A stretch of DNA of 15,685 nucleotides from an uncultured Burkholderiaceae bacterium (GCA_937862845.1 CALMCK010000028.1:1-15685); one strand, 5' to 3'. Shown: positions 7,352 through 13,911, counted from the stretch's first letter. Numbers and translations: made by a program. The notes: generated from the letters alone by a model not told the origin.

Positions 7352-8346
7352 ACAAATCCTTCACTGTGGGCGGGCTCAATGCCACTCGGCACATCTTTTA
7401 AAATCATCCGTGCGTCGCTGTCATTGAGCAGTTTGGCATCAGACATATTGCGTCGCCATGCGCGTGCGCCAGCTTGCCCATGAAACAAATTAAGCCAGTG
7501 CCGCGCCATGGTGCGCAGTGGCACACCTTTTTGCATCTCGCGCTCGGCGTATGTGACCAAAAGCTCTAAAATTTCATGCCGAGACAACGGTGTGCGTGCG
7601 TCGTCAAACACCAACGCATCTATCGCGCTCAAGCCATACGGGTCGTGATAAGCCTCGCGCCCAACCATCACACCATCGACGTGTTGCAGCTGCTCGGTGA
7701 TGGCGGCGTAGGTGTTCAGTCCGCCGTTGATGATGATGTTTAAATGGGGAAAATCTTTTTTGAGTTGATGCACGACTTCGTAGCGCAGTGGCGGCACATC
7801 GCGGTTTTCTTTCGGCGACAGGCCTTTGAGCCATGCATTGCGCGCGTGCACGATGAAGGTCTGGCAACCCGCATCGGCGACGGTGCCGATGAAATCGCGC
7901 ACGAAGTCATAGCCTTCGTTTTTATCCAAACCAATCCGGTGTTTGACCGTGACGTCAATCTCGCAAGCATCGCGCATGGCTTTGACACCATCGGCGACCA
8001 GTTTCGGTTCACTCATCAAACACGCGCCAAACGAGCCGCTTTGCACGCGCTCACTCGGGCAGCCGCAGTTGATATTAACCTCTGCATAACCCCAGTCCTG
8101 CGCGATGCGGGCGCAGCGTGCCAACATCGCCACATCCGAGCCACCGAGCTGCAAAGCCAGCGGGTTTTCGGACGCATCAAAATCGAGATGCCGCGCTCGA
8201 TCACCGTGGACGATGGCATTGACGTTGACCATTTCGGTGTACAACATCGCATGATGCGTGAGCAAGCGGTGAAAATAGCGGCAATGCCTGTCTGTCCAAT
8301 CGAGCATGGGCGCGACAGAAAATCGGCGGTTGTGATTGAGGTTCAT
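7348..8346 (-). CDS. dusA: tRNA-dihydrouridine(20/20a) synthase
   Basis: FMN- and NADPH-dependent enzyme that reduces uridine to dihydrouridine in the D-loop of tRNA. The 332-residue protein starts with the FMN-binding signature RFSVAPMLDWTDRHCRYFHR. It has the catalytic cysteine C96 in NINCGCPSERVQ, KHRIGLD, the VHARNAWLKGLSPKENR segment specific to DusA rather than DusB or DusC, and the phosphate-binding GVMVGREAYHDP. Length is normal. The ATG at 8344-8346 lies 15 bases after a GC-rich hairpin that follows fur, and no clear ribosome binding site precedes it. Its stop overlaps the start of the deacetylase gene. Expression from fur read-through or from an unseen promoter is inferred. Confidence 0.96.
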   Translation of the reverse strand: MNLNHNRRFSVAPMLDWTDRHCRYFHRLLTHHAMLYTEMVNVNAIVHGDRARHLDFDASENPLALQLGGSDVAMLARCARIAQDWGYAEVNINCGCPSERVQSGSFGACLMSEPKLVADGVKAMRDACEIDVTVKHRIGLDKNEGYDFVRDFIGTVADAGCQTFIVHARNAWLKGLSPKENRDVPPLRYEVVHQLKKDFPHLNIIINGGLNTYAAITEQLQHVDGVMVGREAYHDPYGLSAIDALVFDDARTPLSRHEILELLVTYAEREMQKGVPLRTMARHWLNLFHGQAGARAWRRNMSDAKLLNDSDARMILKDVPSGIEPAHSEGFV

Positions 8347-8361
8347 AATGTGTGAAGTGAA

Positions 8362-8394
8362 AACGCCGTCGCCTCGGGGTGAGATGACGGCGTT
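8362..8394 (-). terminator. Hairpin between fur and dusA, possible weak or partial terminator
   Basis: AACGCCGTC (8362-8370) pairs with GACGGCGTT (8386-8394), with a smaller inner CTC/GAG helix. On the minus strand it follows the fur stop and is trailed by only a short TTTT run before cytosines, so termination may be leaky. Confidence 0.5.
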
Positions 8395-8409
8395 GTGAAT
8401 GAGGCTGCG

Positions 8410-8859
8410 TTAGCGGCGCTTCGGTTTAGACTGACAGTCCGTGCACAAACCGTACAAGCTCATGGCGCGTTCGTGCAGCACGAAGCCGTATTGATCGGCG
8501 ATTTCGGTTTGGCGCTCGTAGATTTTAGGGTCATTGAATTCCTCGACCTTACCGCAATTGAGACAGAGCAAATGGTCGTGCGGCTCGCCTTCGTTCAATT
8601 CATACAGGGCTTTGCCTGACTCGAAATTACGACGAACCAGCAGTCCTGCTTGCTCAAACTGAGTCAACACGCGGTACACCGTCGCCAACCCGATGTCCAT
8701 ATTCTCGGACAACAGCACACGATAAACATCGTCTGCGCTCATGTGGCGCTGGCCGATGTCCACGTTGTTTTGGAACAATTCCAAAATTTTAAGGCGCGGC
8801 AGAGTGACTTTAAGACCACTGCTTTTAAGGTCGAGGGTTTGATCCATCTGTGATTCCAT
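8410..8859 (-). CDS. fur: Ferric uptake regulator
   Basis: Iron-sensing repressor of 149 residues. The N-terminal winged helix begins LKSSGLKVTLPRLKILELF and contains the recognition region DIGLATVYRVLTQFEQAGL. The C-terminal dimer and metal domain has HDH (94-96), CLNC (C99, C102) and CTDC (C139, C142), the structural zinc cysteines of Fur. Length and both cysteine pairs favour Fur over Zur or PerR. Two starts are possible: ATG at 8857-8859, used here, and ATG at 8845-8847, which removes four residues and has a better-spaced GGA just upstream. The divergent bamE gene and its order next to dapB are as in other proteobacteria. I see no convincing Fur box in its 5' region, so autoregulation is not supported by sequence. 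Confidence 0.95.
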   Translation of the reverse strand: MESQMDQTLDLKSSGLKVTLPRLKILELFQNNVDIGQRHMSADDVYRVLLSENMDIGLATVYRVLTQFEQAGLLVRRNFESGKALYELNEGEPHDHLLCLNCGKVEEFNDPKIYERQTEIADQYGFVLHERAMSLYGLCTDCQSKPKRR

Positions 8860-8899
8860 GTGAATTTGATGCGCAGTTGCGCTTTTTGATGCGAATTTA

Positions 8900-8908
8900 T
8901 GGTAATCT
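8900..8908 (+). promoter_or_regulatory. Candidate extended -10 promoter for bamE
   Basis: TGGTAATCT matches an extended -10 (TGn followed by TAATCT). The best upstream hexamer, TTGCGC at 8877-8882, is 20 bases away, too far for a standard -35. It would start transcription near 8915 in the fur-bamE intergenic region. Confidence 0.38.
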
Positions 8909-8931
8909 TACAGCAATTTTTCAGGCACCGT

Positions 8932-8945
8932 AGGGGATTTCCCCT
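8932..8945. other. Short inverted repeat in the bamE leader
   Basis: AGGGGATTTCCCCT is a 5-6 bp inverted repeat between the candidate promoter and the bamE ribosome binding site. It may fold into a small leader hairpin or be a protein-binding dyad; neither can be decided here. Confidence 0.4.
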
Positions 8946-8971
8946 CTGCAAAACATTCAAAAAGGACCGTG

Positions 8972-9310
8972 ATGAAATCGATTGTACGCCACTCTTTACT
9001 CGCCGTTGGCGCCACGCTGGCATTGTCAGCGTGCGTGAATATCCCTTACCGCGCACCCGTGCAACAAGGCAACCACATCGAAGCCGACCGCGCCGCCGCA
9101 TTGCGTGAAGGCATGAGCAAAACAGACGTGGCCAACATCGTCGGCAGCCCACTGGTGAGCAATCTATTTCGCGCCAACCGCTGGGACTACATCTACACGC
9201 TCCAAAAAAACCACCAAGCGCGCATTCAAAGCCGCATCACTCTGTGGTTTAACAACGATGGCGTCGTGACAAAAATCGAGCGCGACATACCCGAGCCAGC
9301 AGCGAAGTAA
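8972..9310 (+). CDS. bamE: Outer membrane assembly lipoprotein BamE (SmpA/OmlA)
   Basis: Small lipoprotein of the BAM complex that inserts beta-barrel proteins into the outer membrane. The 112-residue precursor has a lipoprotein signal peptide with lipobox LSAC, giving lipidated C21. The BamE fold follows, with EADRAAALREGMSKTDVANI, the conserved GSPLVSNLF and the WDYIYTL strand. A GTG at 8969 could start the frame three bases earlier, but AAGGA at 8962-8966 is better spaced for the ATG at 8972. The gene is transcribed divergently from fur, a conserved arrangement (omlA-fur). A strong hairpin with T-runs follows its stop, separating it from dapB. Confidence 0.95.
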   Translation: MKSIVRHSLLAVGATLALSACVNIPYRAPVQQGNHIEADRAAALREGMSKTDVANIVGSPLVSNLFRANRWDYIYTLQKNHQARIQSRITLWFNNDGVVTKIERDIPEPAAK

Positions 9311-9327
9311 ACCTGCCCATCCCACAC

Positions 9328-9369
9328 TCCCTACTCGCCTGGCGAGTAGGGATTCATTTTTTATTTTTT
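9328..9369 (+). terminator. Intrinsic terminator after bamE, immediately before dapB
   Basis: TCCCTACTCG (9328-9337) pairs with CGAGTAGGGA (9343-9352) around a 5-base loop, followed by two T-runs (9356-9362 and 9364-9369). It is a convincing terminator on the plus strand. The dapB ATG is only ten bases past the last T-run, leaving no room for a separate promoter between them. Confidence 0.85.
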
Positions 9370-9379
9370 GGCACACATT

Positions 9380-10189
9380 ATGAAACTCGTCATCACCGGC
9401 GCCACAGGACGCATGGGCCGCATGCTCATCGAAGCGGCATTGAACACCACCGACATCACCCTGCACGGTGCGCTGGACAACCCGAGCAGTCTTTCTATCG
9501 GTCGCGATGCGGGCGAGTTTTTAGGCTTGAGCACAGGCGTGCTCATCAGCGCCGATGCCGACAGCGTATTGCGCGACGCTGACTGTGTGATTGACTTCAC
9601 GCGCCCTGATGCGACGCTGGGTTATTTGGCCATTTGCCAGAAGCACCATGTCAATGCCGTCATCGGCACGACAGGTTTTGACGATGCGGGTAAAGCAGCG
9701 ATTGCGGCTGCTGCCGAGCACATCGGCGTCGTATTCGCCCCGAACATGGGTGTCGGCGTCAACGCGACATTAAAAATTTTAGAGCTCGCCGCAAAAATCC
9801 TCAACACAGGCTATGACATCGAAATCATCGAAGCGCACCATCGCCTCAAAGTCGATGCGCCATCGGGCACAGCACTCAAAATGGGCGAAGTCGTCGCAAC
9901 CGCACTCGGGCGCGAGCTCAAAGACTGCGCCGTCTACAGCCGCGAAGGCCACACAGGCGCACGCGAAGACACCACCATCGGCTTCTCAACCATCCGTGGC
10001 GGCGACATCATTGGCGATCACACGGTGTTATTCGCTGGCATGGGCGATCGCATCGAAATCAGCCACAAATCCTCATCACGCAATTCCTACGCCGCAGGCT
10101 CCATGCGCGCAGCGTTGTTTTTGACAGGCAAAACCTCGGGTTTGTTTGACATGCAAGACGTGCTGGGCCTGAAAACCCTGACCGTTTAA
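9380..10189 (+). CDS. dapB: 4-hydroxy-tetrahydrodipicolinate reductase
   Basis: NAD(P)H-dependent reductase in the diaminopimelate branch of lysine and peptidoglycan synthesis. The 269-residue product has the Rossmann motif ITGATGRMGR (residues 5-14), VIDFTRP, the IGTTGF motif, FAPNMGVGVN and the signature EAHHRLKVDAPSGTA, with the catalytic histidine pair and lysine, followed by RGGDIIGDHTV and the C-terminal tetramerisation region. A TTG at 9368 extends the frame into the terminator T-run; the ATG at 9380 gives the true N-terminus. No clear ribosome binding site precedes it. The tonB gene begins 13 bases after the stop, so dapB may head the transcript of the tonB-exbBD-btuF unit. Confidence 0.97.
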   Translation: MKLVITGATGRMGRMLIEAALNTTDITLHGALDNPSSLSIGRDAGEFLGLSTGVLISADADSVLRDADCVIDFTRPDATLGYLAICQKHHVNAVIGTTGFDDAGKAAIAAAAEHIGVVFAPNMGVGVNATLKILELAAKILNTGYDIEIIEAHHRLKVDAPSGTALKMGEVVATALGRELKDCAVYSREGHTGAREDTTIGFSTIRGGDIIGDHTVLFAGMGDRIEISHKSSSRNSYAAGSMRAALFLTGKTSGLFDMQDVLGLKTLTV

Positions 10190-10202
10190 CGCCTCAAACA
10201 CC

Positions 10203-10865
10203 ATGCGCCGCTGGCCGCTTTACCTCACAAGTGTCGTTGTGCACATGGCACTCGTGGGCCACTGGCTCGCGCGCACCACCCCGCCCACCCCAGCTGCCGA
10301 AATCGCCATCACAGTGGCCACTCCGCCTGTGCAAAACGCCACAGAGCCCAGCCCAACGACGATCCACACAAACACACCATCGACCCGCTCGAACCAGGCC
10401 AAAGCCTTGCCTGCTCAAACAGCACAAGCGGCACAACCGACCACCTCTTCCGAAGTGGGCACCGCACAAAGCAGCCACCACGATGCCAATGCTCATTCAA
10501 ATACCGCAGCAGGCACATCCACCAGCAGCCCAGCAAACAACACCAACACTGCCAACACAGCCAACTCTGCCCCCGCACCAAATCAATCGCGCAATGCCAG
10601 CGCCGCCCAATCCTATCAGCGGCGCTGCTCCACTCTGGCCAAAAAACAAGCCCTCAGAGGCGGTGACTTCATCGTCACTCTCGATGTCAATGCAGCAGGC
10701 CAAGGGCGCAATGCACGCATCAATCGACCCAGCAGCGTCGCACTCATGAACCAGATCATCATCGACTATGCCGAAGCCGTCGCATTTAAACCCGCACTGG
10801 ACGCGGCGGGCAACGCCATCGCAGGCAAAGCCACCATCACGATTCGCCACGCCGATTGCAGTTAA
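10203..10865 (+). CDS. tonB: TonB-family energy transducer
   Basis: Periplasm-spanning protein that transmits proton-motive force from ExbB-ExbD to outer-membrane receptors. The 220-residue protein has a short cytoplasmic start, one membrane helix (about 6-23, LYLTSVVVHMALVGHWLA), a long low-complexity linker (about 25-137) and a C-terminal TonB domain (about 138-220). That domain has the pattern DFIVTLDVNAAGQGRNARI, then SSVALMNQIIIDYAEAVAFKPA and a final strand. The linker is rich in Thr, Ala, Ser, Asn and Gln and lacks the Glu-Pro/Lys-Pro repeats of classical TonB. The usual YP motif at the domain start is replaced by SYQRRCS. C142 and C219 flank the domain and could form a disulfide. exbB and exbD downstream support the assignment. 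No clear ribosome binding site. Confidence 0.82.
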   Translation: MRRWPLYLTSVVVHMALVGHWLARTTPPTPAAEIAITVATPPVQNATEPSPTTIHTNTPSTRSNQAKALPAQTAQAAQPTTSSEVGTAQSSHHDANAHSNTAAGTSTSSPANNTNTANTANSAPAPNQSRNASAAQSYQRRCSTLAKKQALRGGDFIVTLDVNAAGQGRNARINRPSSVALMNQIIIDYAEAVAFKPALDAAGNAIAGKATITIRHADCS

Positions 10866-10867
10866 TC

Positions 10868-10883
10868 GCTCATAAAAATGAGC
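10868..10883. other. Small hairpin after the tonB stop codon
   Basis: GCTCAT and ATGAGC pair around an AAAA loop, three bases after the tonB stop. There is no T-tract, so it is not an intrinsic terminator. It could stabilise or mark a processing point in the tonB-exbB message. Confidence 0.35.
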
Positions 10884-10900
10884 CCCACGGTCAACCGTTG

Positions 10901-10906
10901 TACAAT
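10901..10906 (+). promoter_or_regulatory. Candidate -10 element before exbB
   Basis: TACAAT lies 40 bases upstream of the exbB ATG in the 80-base tonB-exbB gap, the largest gap in this gene cluster. No clear -35 hexamer is present at 16-18 bases, so an internal promoter is only possible. Confidence 0.25.
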
Positions 10907-10945
10907 ACACACCTTATTCCAACCCACCCACTGACATTTGACGCC

Positions 10946-11563
10946 ATGGACAACACATTCAACCTCCAACACTTCTGGTCGCAAGGCGACGGTTTCAGCC
11001 ACTTCACCGCATTGCTGTTGCTGCTCATGTCCGTGCTGTCGTGGGGTGTGATTTTATTGCGCCTCTCGATGTACCTGCGCTTGCGCCAAATGCCCAAAGG
11101 CCTCGCCGCTTTTTGGCACAATAAAGACACCGACACCCGCGTCGCCGCCCTCGCCCCTTTCGACAAAGAGCAGCTCATCACACCGCTGGCGCAGCTCGCC
11201 GACAGTCAGACCGACACCCCGACGCTTGAGCGCAAGCTGGCCCACGCCGTGCGGCTGGCCAACAACCAACTCGACAAAGGCCTCACCCTGCTCGCCACCG
11301 TCGCATCCTCTGCACCCTTCGTCGGCCTGCTCGGCACCGTGTGGGGGATTTACCGCACATTGACCAGCGTCGCGGCGCAAGGCCAGCTGGACATCGCCAA
11401 CATCATCGGCCCTGTCGGCGAAGCCCTCATCATGACTGCTGCGGGTCTGGCGGTCGCGCTGCCCGCATTGTTTGCTTACAATTTTTTTAGCCGCAACAAC
11501 CAATCACACCAAACCGAAATCGACGCATTCGCCCACGATATTCTCAACAGCCACGCAGGTTAA
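10946..11563 (+). CDS. exbB: ExbB-family proton channel subunit (MotA/TolQ/ExbB)
   Basis: Inner-membrane subunit that, with ExbD, uses the proton gradient to drive TonB. The 205-residue product has three membrane helices (about 20-42, 118-138, 154-181). The hallmark segments are ATVASSAPFVGLLGTVWGIY (117-136) and GPVGEALIMTAAGLAVALPA (155-174), in which E159 lines up with the functionally important glutamate of E. coli ExbB. TolQ is the alternative. The TonB-type neighbour upstream, with no tolA, tolB or pal here, and the SSAPFVGLLGTVWGI wording favour ExbB. The frame opens at a TTG at 10856 inside tonB, but the ATG at 10946 gives the expected N-terminus. exbD follows after three bases. Confidence 0.9.
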   Translation: MDNTFNLQHFWSQGDGFSHFTALLLLLMSVLSWGVILLRLSMYLRLRQMPKGLAAFWHNKDTDTRVAALAPFDKEQLITPLAQLADSQTDTPTLERKLAHAVRLANNQLDKGLTLLATVASSAPFVGLLGTVWGIYRTLTSVAAQGQLDIANIIGPVGEALIMTAAGLAVALPALFAYNFFSRNNQSHQTEIDAFAHDILNSHAG

Positions 11564-11566
11564 ACC

Positions 11567-12013
11567 ATGGCATTCCACACATCAAAAAACAAATCGCACC
11601 GCCCCATCGCCGACATCAATGTCACGCCGATGGTCGATGTCATGCTTGTTTTGCTGGTGATTTTCATCATGGCCGCGCCACTGCTCACACATTCCGTCAA
11701 AGTCAATTTGCCCAGTGAAAAAGCACAAAACGCCAGCACCGACAACACGCCCGTCGTGCTGTCCATCGACGCCGCAGGTCAGTATTTCATCAACGAGTCG
11801 CCCATCAAAGACACCGAGTTGGGCAATGCATTGAGCACACTGGCGCAAAAAAACAATGGAACCCCCATCCACATTCGTGCCGACCAAACCGTGCCCTATG
11901 CCAAAGTCGCCCATCTGCTCGCTGCCAGCCAACAAGCGGGTTTGAGCAAGGTGAGCTTTCTCACCCAAAGCGGCGCAGGCACATCGGCAGCCAACAATGG
12001 TGCGGTTAAATAA
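11567..12013 (+). CDS. exbD: ExbD-family biopolymer transport protein
   Basis: Single-pass inner-membrane partner of ExbB, 148 residues. A short cytoplasmic start leads to ADINVTPMVDVMLVLLVIFI, in which D24 is the proton-carrying aspartate at the start of the membrane helix (about 24-42). The periplasmic domain follows (LPSEKA, then VVLSIDAAGQYFIN and IHIRADQTVPYAKVAHLL), as in the ExbD/TolR family. TolR is the alternative and is disfavoured by context. The 3' end carries a small Gly/Ala/Ser/Asn-rich tail. The gene starts three bases after the exbB stop and ends two bases before the BtuF-like gene, so all three are likely one message. Confidence 0.92.
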   Translation: MAFHTSKNKSHRPIADINVTPMVDVMLVLLVIFIMAAPLLTHSVKVNLPSEKAQNASTDNTPVVLSIDAAGQYFINESPIKDTELGNALSTLAQKNNGTPIHIRADQTVPYAKVAHLLAASQQAGLSKVSFLTQSGAGTSAANNGAVK

Positions 12014-12015
12014 GC

Positions 12016-12906
12016 ATGCGCCCTCGCACCACAGCCACGGTATTCATGGTCATCACTGCACTCATGGGTCTGCTGATGGGCGTATCCGCACACGCCCGCA
12101 CCGTCTATGACGACACCGGCGCCGCCGTCACACTCACAGCACCCGCACAGCGCATCGTCGCGCTGTCGCCCGCGATCACCGAAAATTTATTTGCCATCGG
12201 TGCAGGTTCGCGCATCATCGGCACCAGCACATCGAGCGACTATCCAGCCGCAGCGCAAGCCATCACCGTTGTCAGCGATTACCAATCCATGGATTTAGAA
12301 AAAATCGCCCGCCTCAAACCCGATGTCATCATCGCTTGGCAAGGTGGTCAGTCCCCCGCCCAACTCGCCGCGCTTGAGCAACTGCACATCCCGATTTTTT
12401 ACCAACGCGTGCGCACCCTCACCGACATCCCCAGCTCATTGATGCGACTGGCGCAGCTCACAGGATTAGAGGTGCAAGCCGCACCCAACATTGTCGCCGC
12501 ATACCAAAAAATCACCTTGTTGCGCGATGCACCACAGCCGACACTCACCGCTTTTTATCAAGTCTGGCACTCGCCACTCATGACGCTCAACCACACCAAT
12601 TGGGTCAGCGATGCGCTCAAACGCTGCGGCGCAAGCAACCCTTACGACGCACTGCCACTCGCCGCGCCCACCGTCGGCATGGAGGACGTGCTGCAACATC
12701 AGCCCAGCCTACTGCTCTCCGCCACGCCCGATGGCACAGCCGATGACAGTTTGGCACTGTGGACGAAGTGGCCGGACTTACCCGCCATCAAGCTCAACGG
12801 CTTGATTTACACCGACGCCGACGCCATGAACCGCTCGACGCTGCGCACACTCGATGCGGCTGTGAAAATGTGCACCGACATCGCCAATGTCCGAGCGCGG
12901 TTATAA
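12016..12906 (+). CDS. BtuF-like periplasmic binding protein (class III, helical-backbone metal/cobalamin receptor)
   Basis: Secreted substrate-binding protein of 296 residues with a Sec signal peptide, probably cut after AHA at residue 27. The mature protein has the two-lobed class III binding-protein features: RIVALSPAITENLFAIGAG, SDYQSMDLEKIARLKPDVII, and AWQGG (107-111), which matches the AWRGG of E. coli BtuF. The C-terminal lobe has WVSDALKRCGASNPYD and a terminal helix with MNRSTLRTLDAAVKMC. These agree better with the vitamin B12 binder BtuF than with siderophore binders, but heme or siderophore binding cannot be excluded. No BtuC, BtuD or BtuB is in the window. The gene starts two bases after exbD, linking periplasmic capture to TonB-driven import. 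Confidence 0.85.
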   Translation: MRPRTTATVFMVITALMGLLMGVSAHARTVYDDTGAAVTLTAPAQRIVALSPAITENLFAIGAGSRIIGTSTSSDYPAAAQAITVVSDYQSMDLEKIARLKPDVIIAWQGGQSPAQLAALEQLHIPIFYQRVRTLTDIPSSLMRLAQLTGLEVQAAPNIVAAYQKITLLRDAPQPTLTAFYQVWHSPLMTLNHTNWVSDALKRCGASNPYDALPLAAPTVGMEDVLQHQPSLLLSATPDGTADDSLALWTKWPDLPAIKLNGLIYTDADAMNRSTLRTLDAAVKMCTDIANVRARL

Positions 12907-12945
12907 TAACGTTTTTAAATCAACCAATTTCTCACCACCCTATTT

Positions 12946-13677
12946 ATGTTCACCATCGCCACTTACAACATTCACAAAGGTCACTCGCTGACGCGCGGCT
13001 GTCACATGAGCGCGCTCAAAGAAGGCCTTCACGAACTCAACGCCGACATCATCTGCCTGCAAGAAGTACAAGACATCAACACCCGCCGCGTCACGTTGCG
13101 CGGCGACCATGGCCACTCACAGCTCAATGCCCTGTGTGGTGCGACCTATCCGCATTATGCTTATGGCGCAAATGCCATCTACACCCACGGCCACCACGGC
13201 AATGCGATTTTGTCTAAATTTCCCATCCACTCACATCAAAACATCGACGTCTCCGACCATCGGCTCGAGCAACGCGGCCTACTGCATGCCGTGGTCGAGC
13301 ATCCACGCCATGGCGACTTACATGTGGTGTGCGCACACTTTGGTTTGTTTAAGGGCAGCCGCATTCGTCAAGCGCAGGCACTGATACATTTGGTCAAAGC
13401 AGAAGTCCCTGCCAATGCACCGCTCATCATCGCAGGCGATTTCAACGACTGGAATCTGCACGTGCACAGCCTGCTCTCATCGCAGCTACACATCACCGAC
13501 GCCATGGAGCACATGCAGTCAAACAAAGCCGCCCGCACATTCCCCGTCAGCTTGCCGTGGTTCAAACTCGACCGTTTGTACTCGCGCGATTTAGAAATCA
13601 AAACCGCCAACGTTCACGGCGGCAGCGCGTGGCGCGCGCGCTCCGACCACTTACCAATTTCCGCCAGCTTGTATTGA
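12946..13677 (+). CDS. Endonuclease/exonuclease/phosphatase-fold hydrolase (YbhP-like)
   Basis: Metal-dependent phosphodiesterase-fold protein of 243 residues, probably cytoplasmic because no signal peptide is seen. All fold-defining residues are present: N8 in TYNIHKG, E40 in CLQEVQ, H131 in AHFGL, D165 and N167 in IAGDFNDW, D209 in KLDR, and D234-H235 in SDHLP. The wording (SSxLLAH, PRTFPxxxPWFxLDR-type near the end, here ARTFPVSLPWFKLDRLY) resembles the YbhP-like branch often found beside cardiolipin synthase genes in proteobacteria. No such gene is adjacent here. The substrate, nucleic acid or phospholipid-related, cannot be read from sequence. It follows the BtuF-like gene after 39 bases, without a clear ribosome binding site, and ends ahead of a two-way terminator. 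Confidence 0.87.
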   Translation: MFTIATYNIHKGHSLTRGCHMSALKEGLHELNADIICLQEVQDINTRRVTLRGDHGHSQLNALCGATYPHYAYGANAIYTHGHHGNAILSKFPIHSHQNIDVSDHRLEQRGLLHAVVEHPRHGDLHVVCAHFGLFKGSRIRQAQALIHLVKAEVPANAPLIIAGDFNDWNLHVHSLLSSQLHITDAMEHMQSNKAARTFPVSLPWFKLDRLYSRDLEIKTANVHGGSAWRARSDHLPISASLY

Positions 13678-13749
13678 AATTTTTTAGCTTGTCTCAGTTG
13701 GCTCTTCTGACACAACCATCACGGCTATCATTGTCGCGCCATACAATGC

Positions 13750-13788
13750 AAAAAACCCCAACTGTGGAAGTCCAGTTGAGGTTTTTTT
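13750..13788. terminator. Bidirectional terminator after the hydrolase gene
   Basis: An A6 run, CCCCAACTG, an 8-base loop, CAGTTGAGG and a T7 run form a hairpin with one mismatch. The flanking A- and T-runs allow termination in both directions between the convergent genes ending at 13677 and 13912. Confidence 0.85.
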
Positions 13789-13800
13789 GAACCATTGTAA

Positions 13801-13856
13801 TGACAGTAATGTCACATCAATCTTTACTTAACAAGGGATTGACATCAATCAATGTC
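13801..13856. repeat. Paired dyad and direct repeats in an AT-rich gap
   Basis: TGACA-GTAA-TGTCA (13801-13814) and GACAT-CAATCA-ATGTC (13841-13856) are two inverted repeats whose centres are 41 bases apart. A 9-base direct repeat, ACATCAATC, occurs at 13814-13822 and 13842-13850. They lie downstream of both flanking genes, where an operator is not expected. This stretch is visibly AT-richer than its surroundings (about one third G+C in 13801-13860). I see no gene in 13678-13911. Confidence 0.5.
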
Positions 13857-13911
13857 TGAACTGATTCGGTATCATTTCAACAAATCGCTACAGCGCATAT
13901 GACTACATGAT

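Noticed and set aside
7744..8355. A 203-codon plus-strand frame opposite dusA.
   Set aside because: It is wholly antisense to a well-supported dusA and shows no protein family features.
10501..10580. Short repeats in the tonB linker that might suggest a repeat array or CRISPR.
   Set aside because: The repeats are irregular Asn/Thr/Ala codons inside a coding frame, with no regular repeat-spacer pattern.
10231..10749. A 172-codon open frame overlapping tonB in another frame.
   Set aside because: It results from the low-complexity linker; its translation has no recognisable domain, while the tonB frame has a membrane helix and a TonB domain.
10856..10945. Upstream extension of exbB to a TTG inside tonB.
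   Set aside because: The extra 30 residues do not match the ExbB family and would overlap the tonB end; the ATG at 10946 gives the normal length.
12902..12907. Perfect TATAAT just before the EEP-fold hydrolase gene.
   Set aside because: It is formed by the TTA-TAA leucine-stop codons of the BtuF-like gene plus one base, and no -35 element lies at a suitable distance.
13839..13844. TTGACA as a -35 element for a plus-strand promoter.
   Set aside because: The nearest -10-like TATCAT is 25 bases away, and the strand reads antisense into the hydrolase gene.
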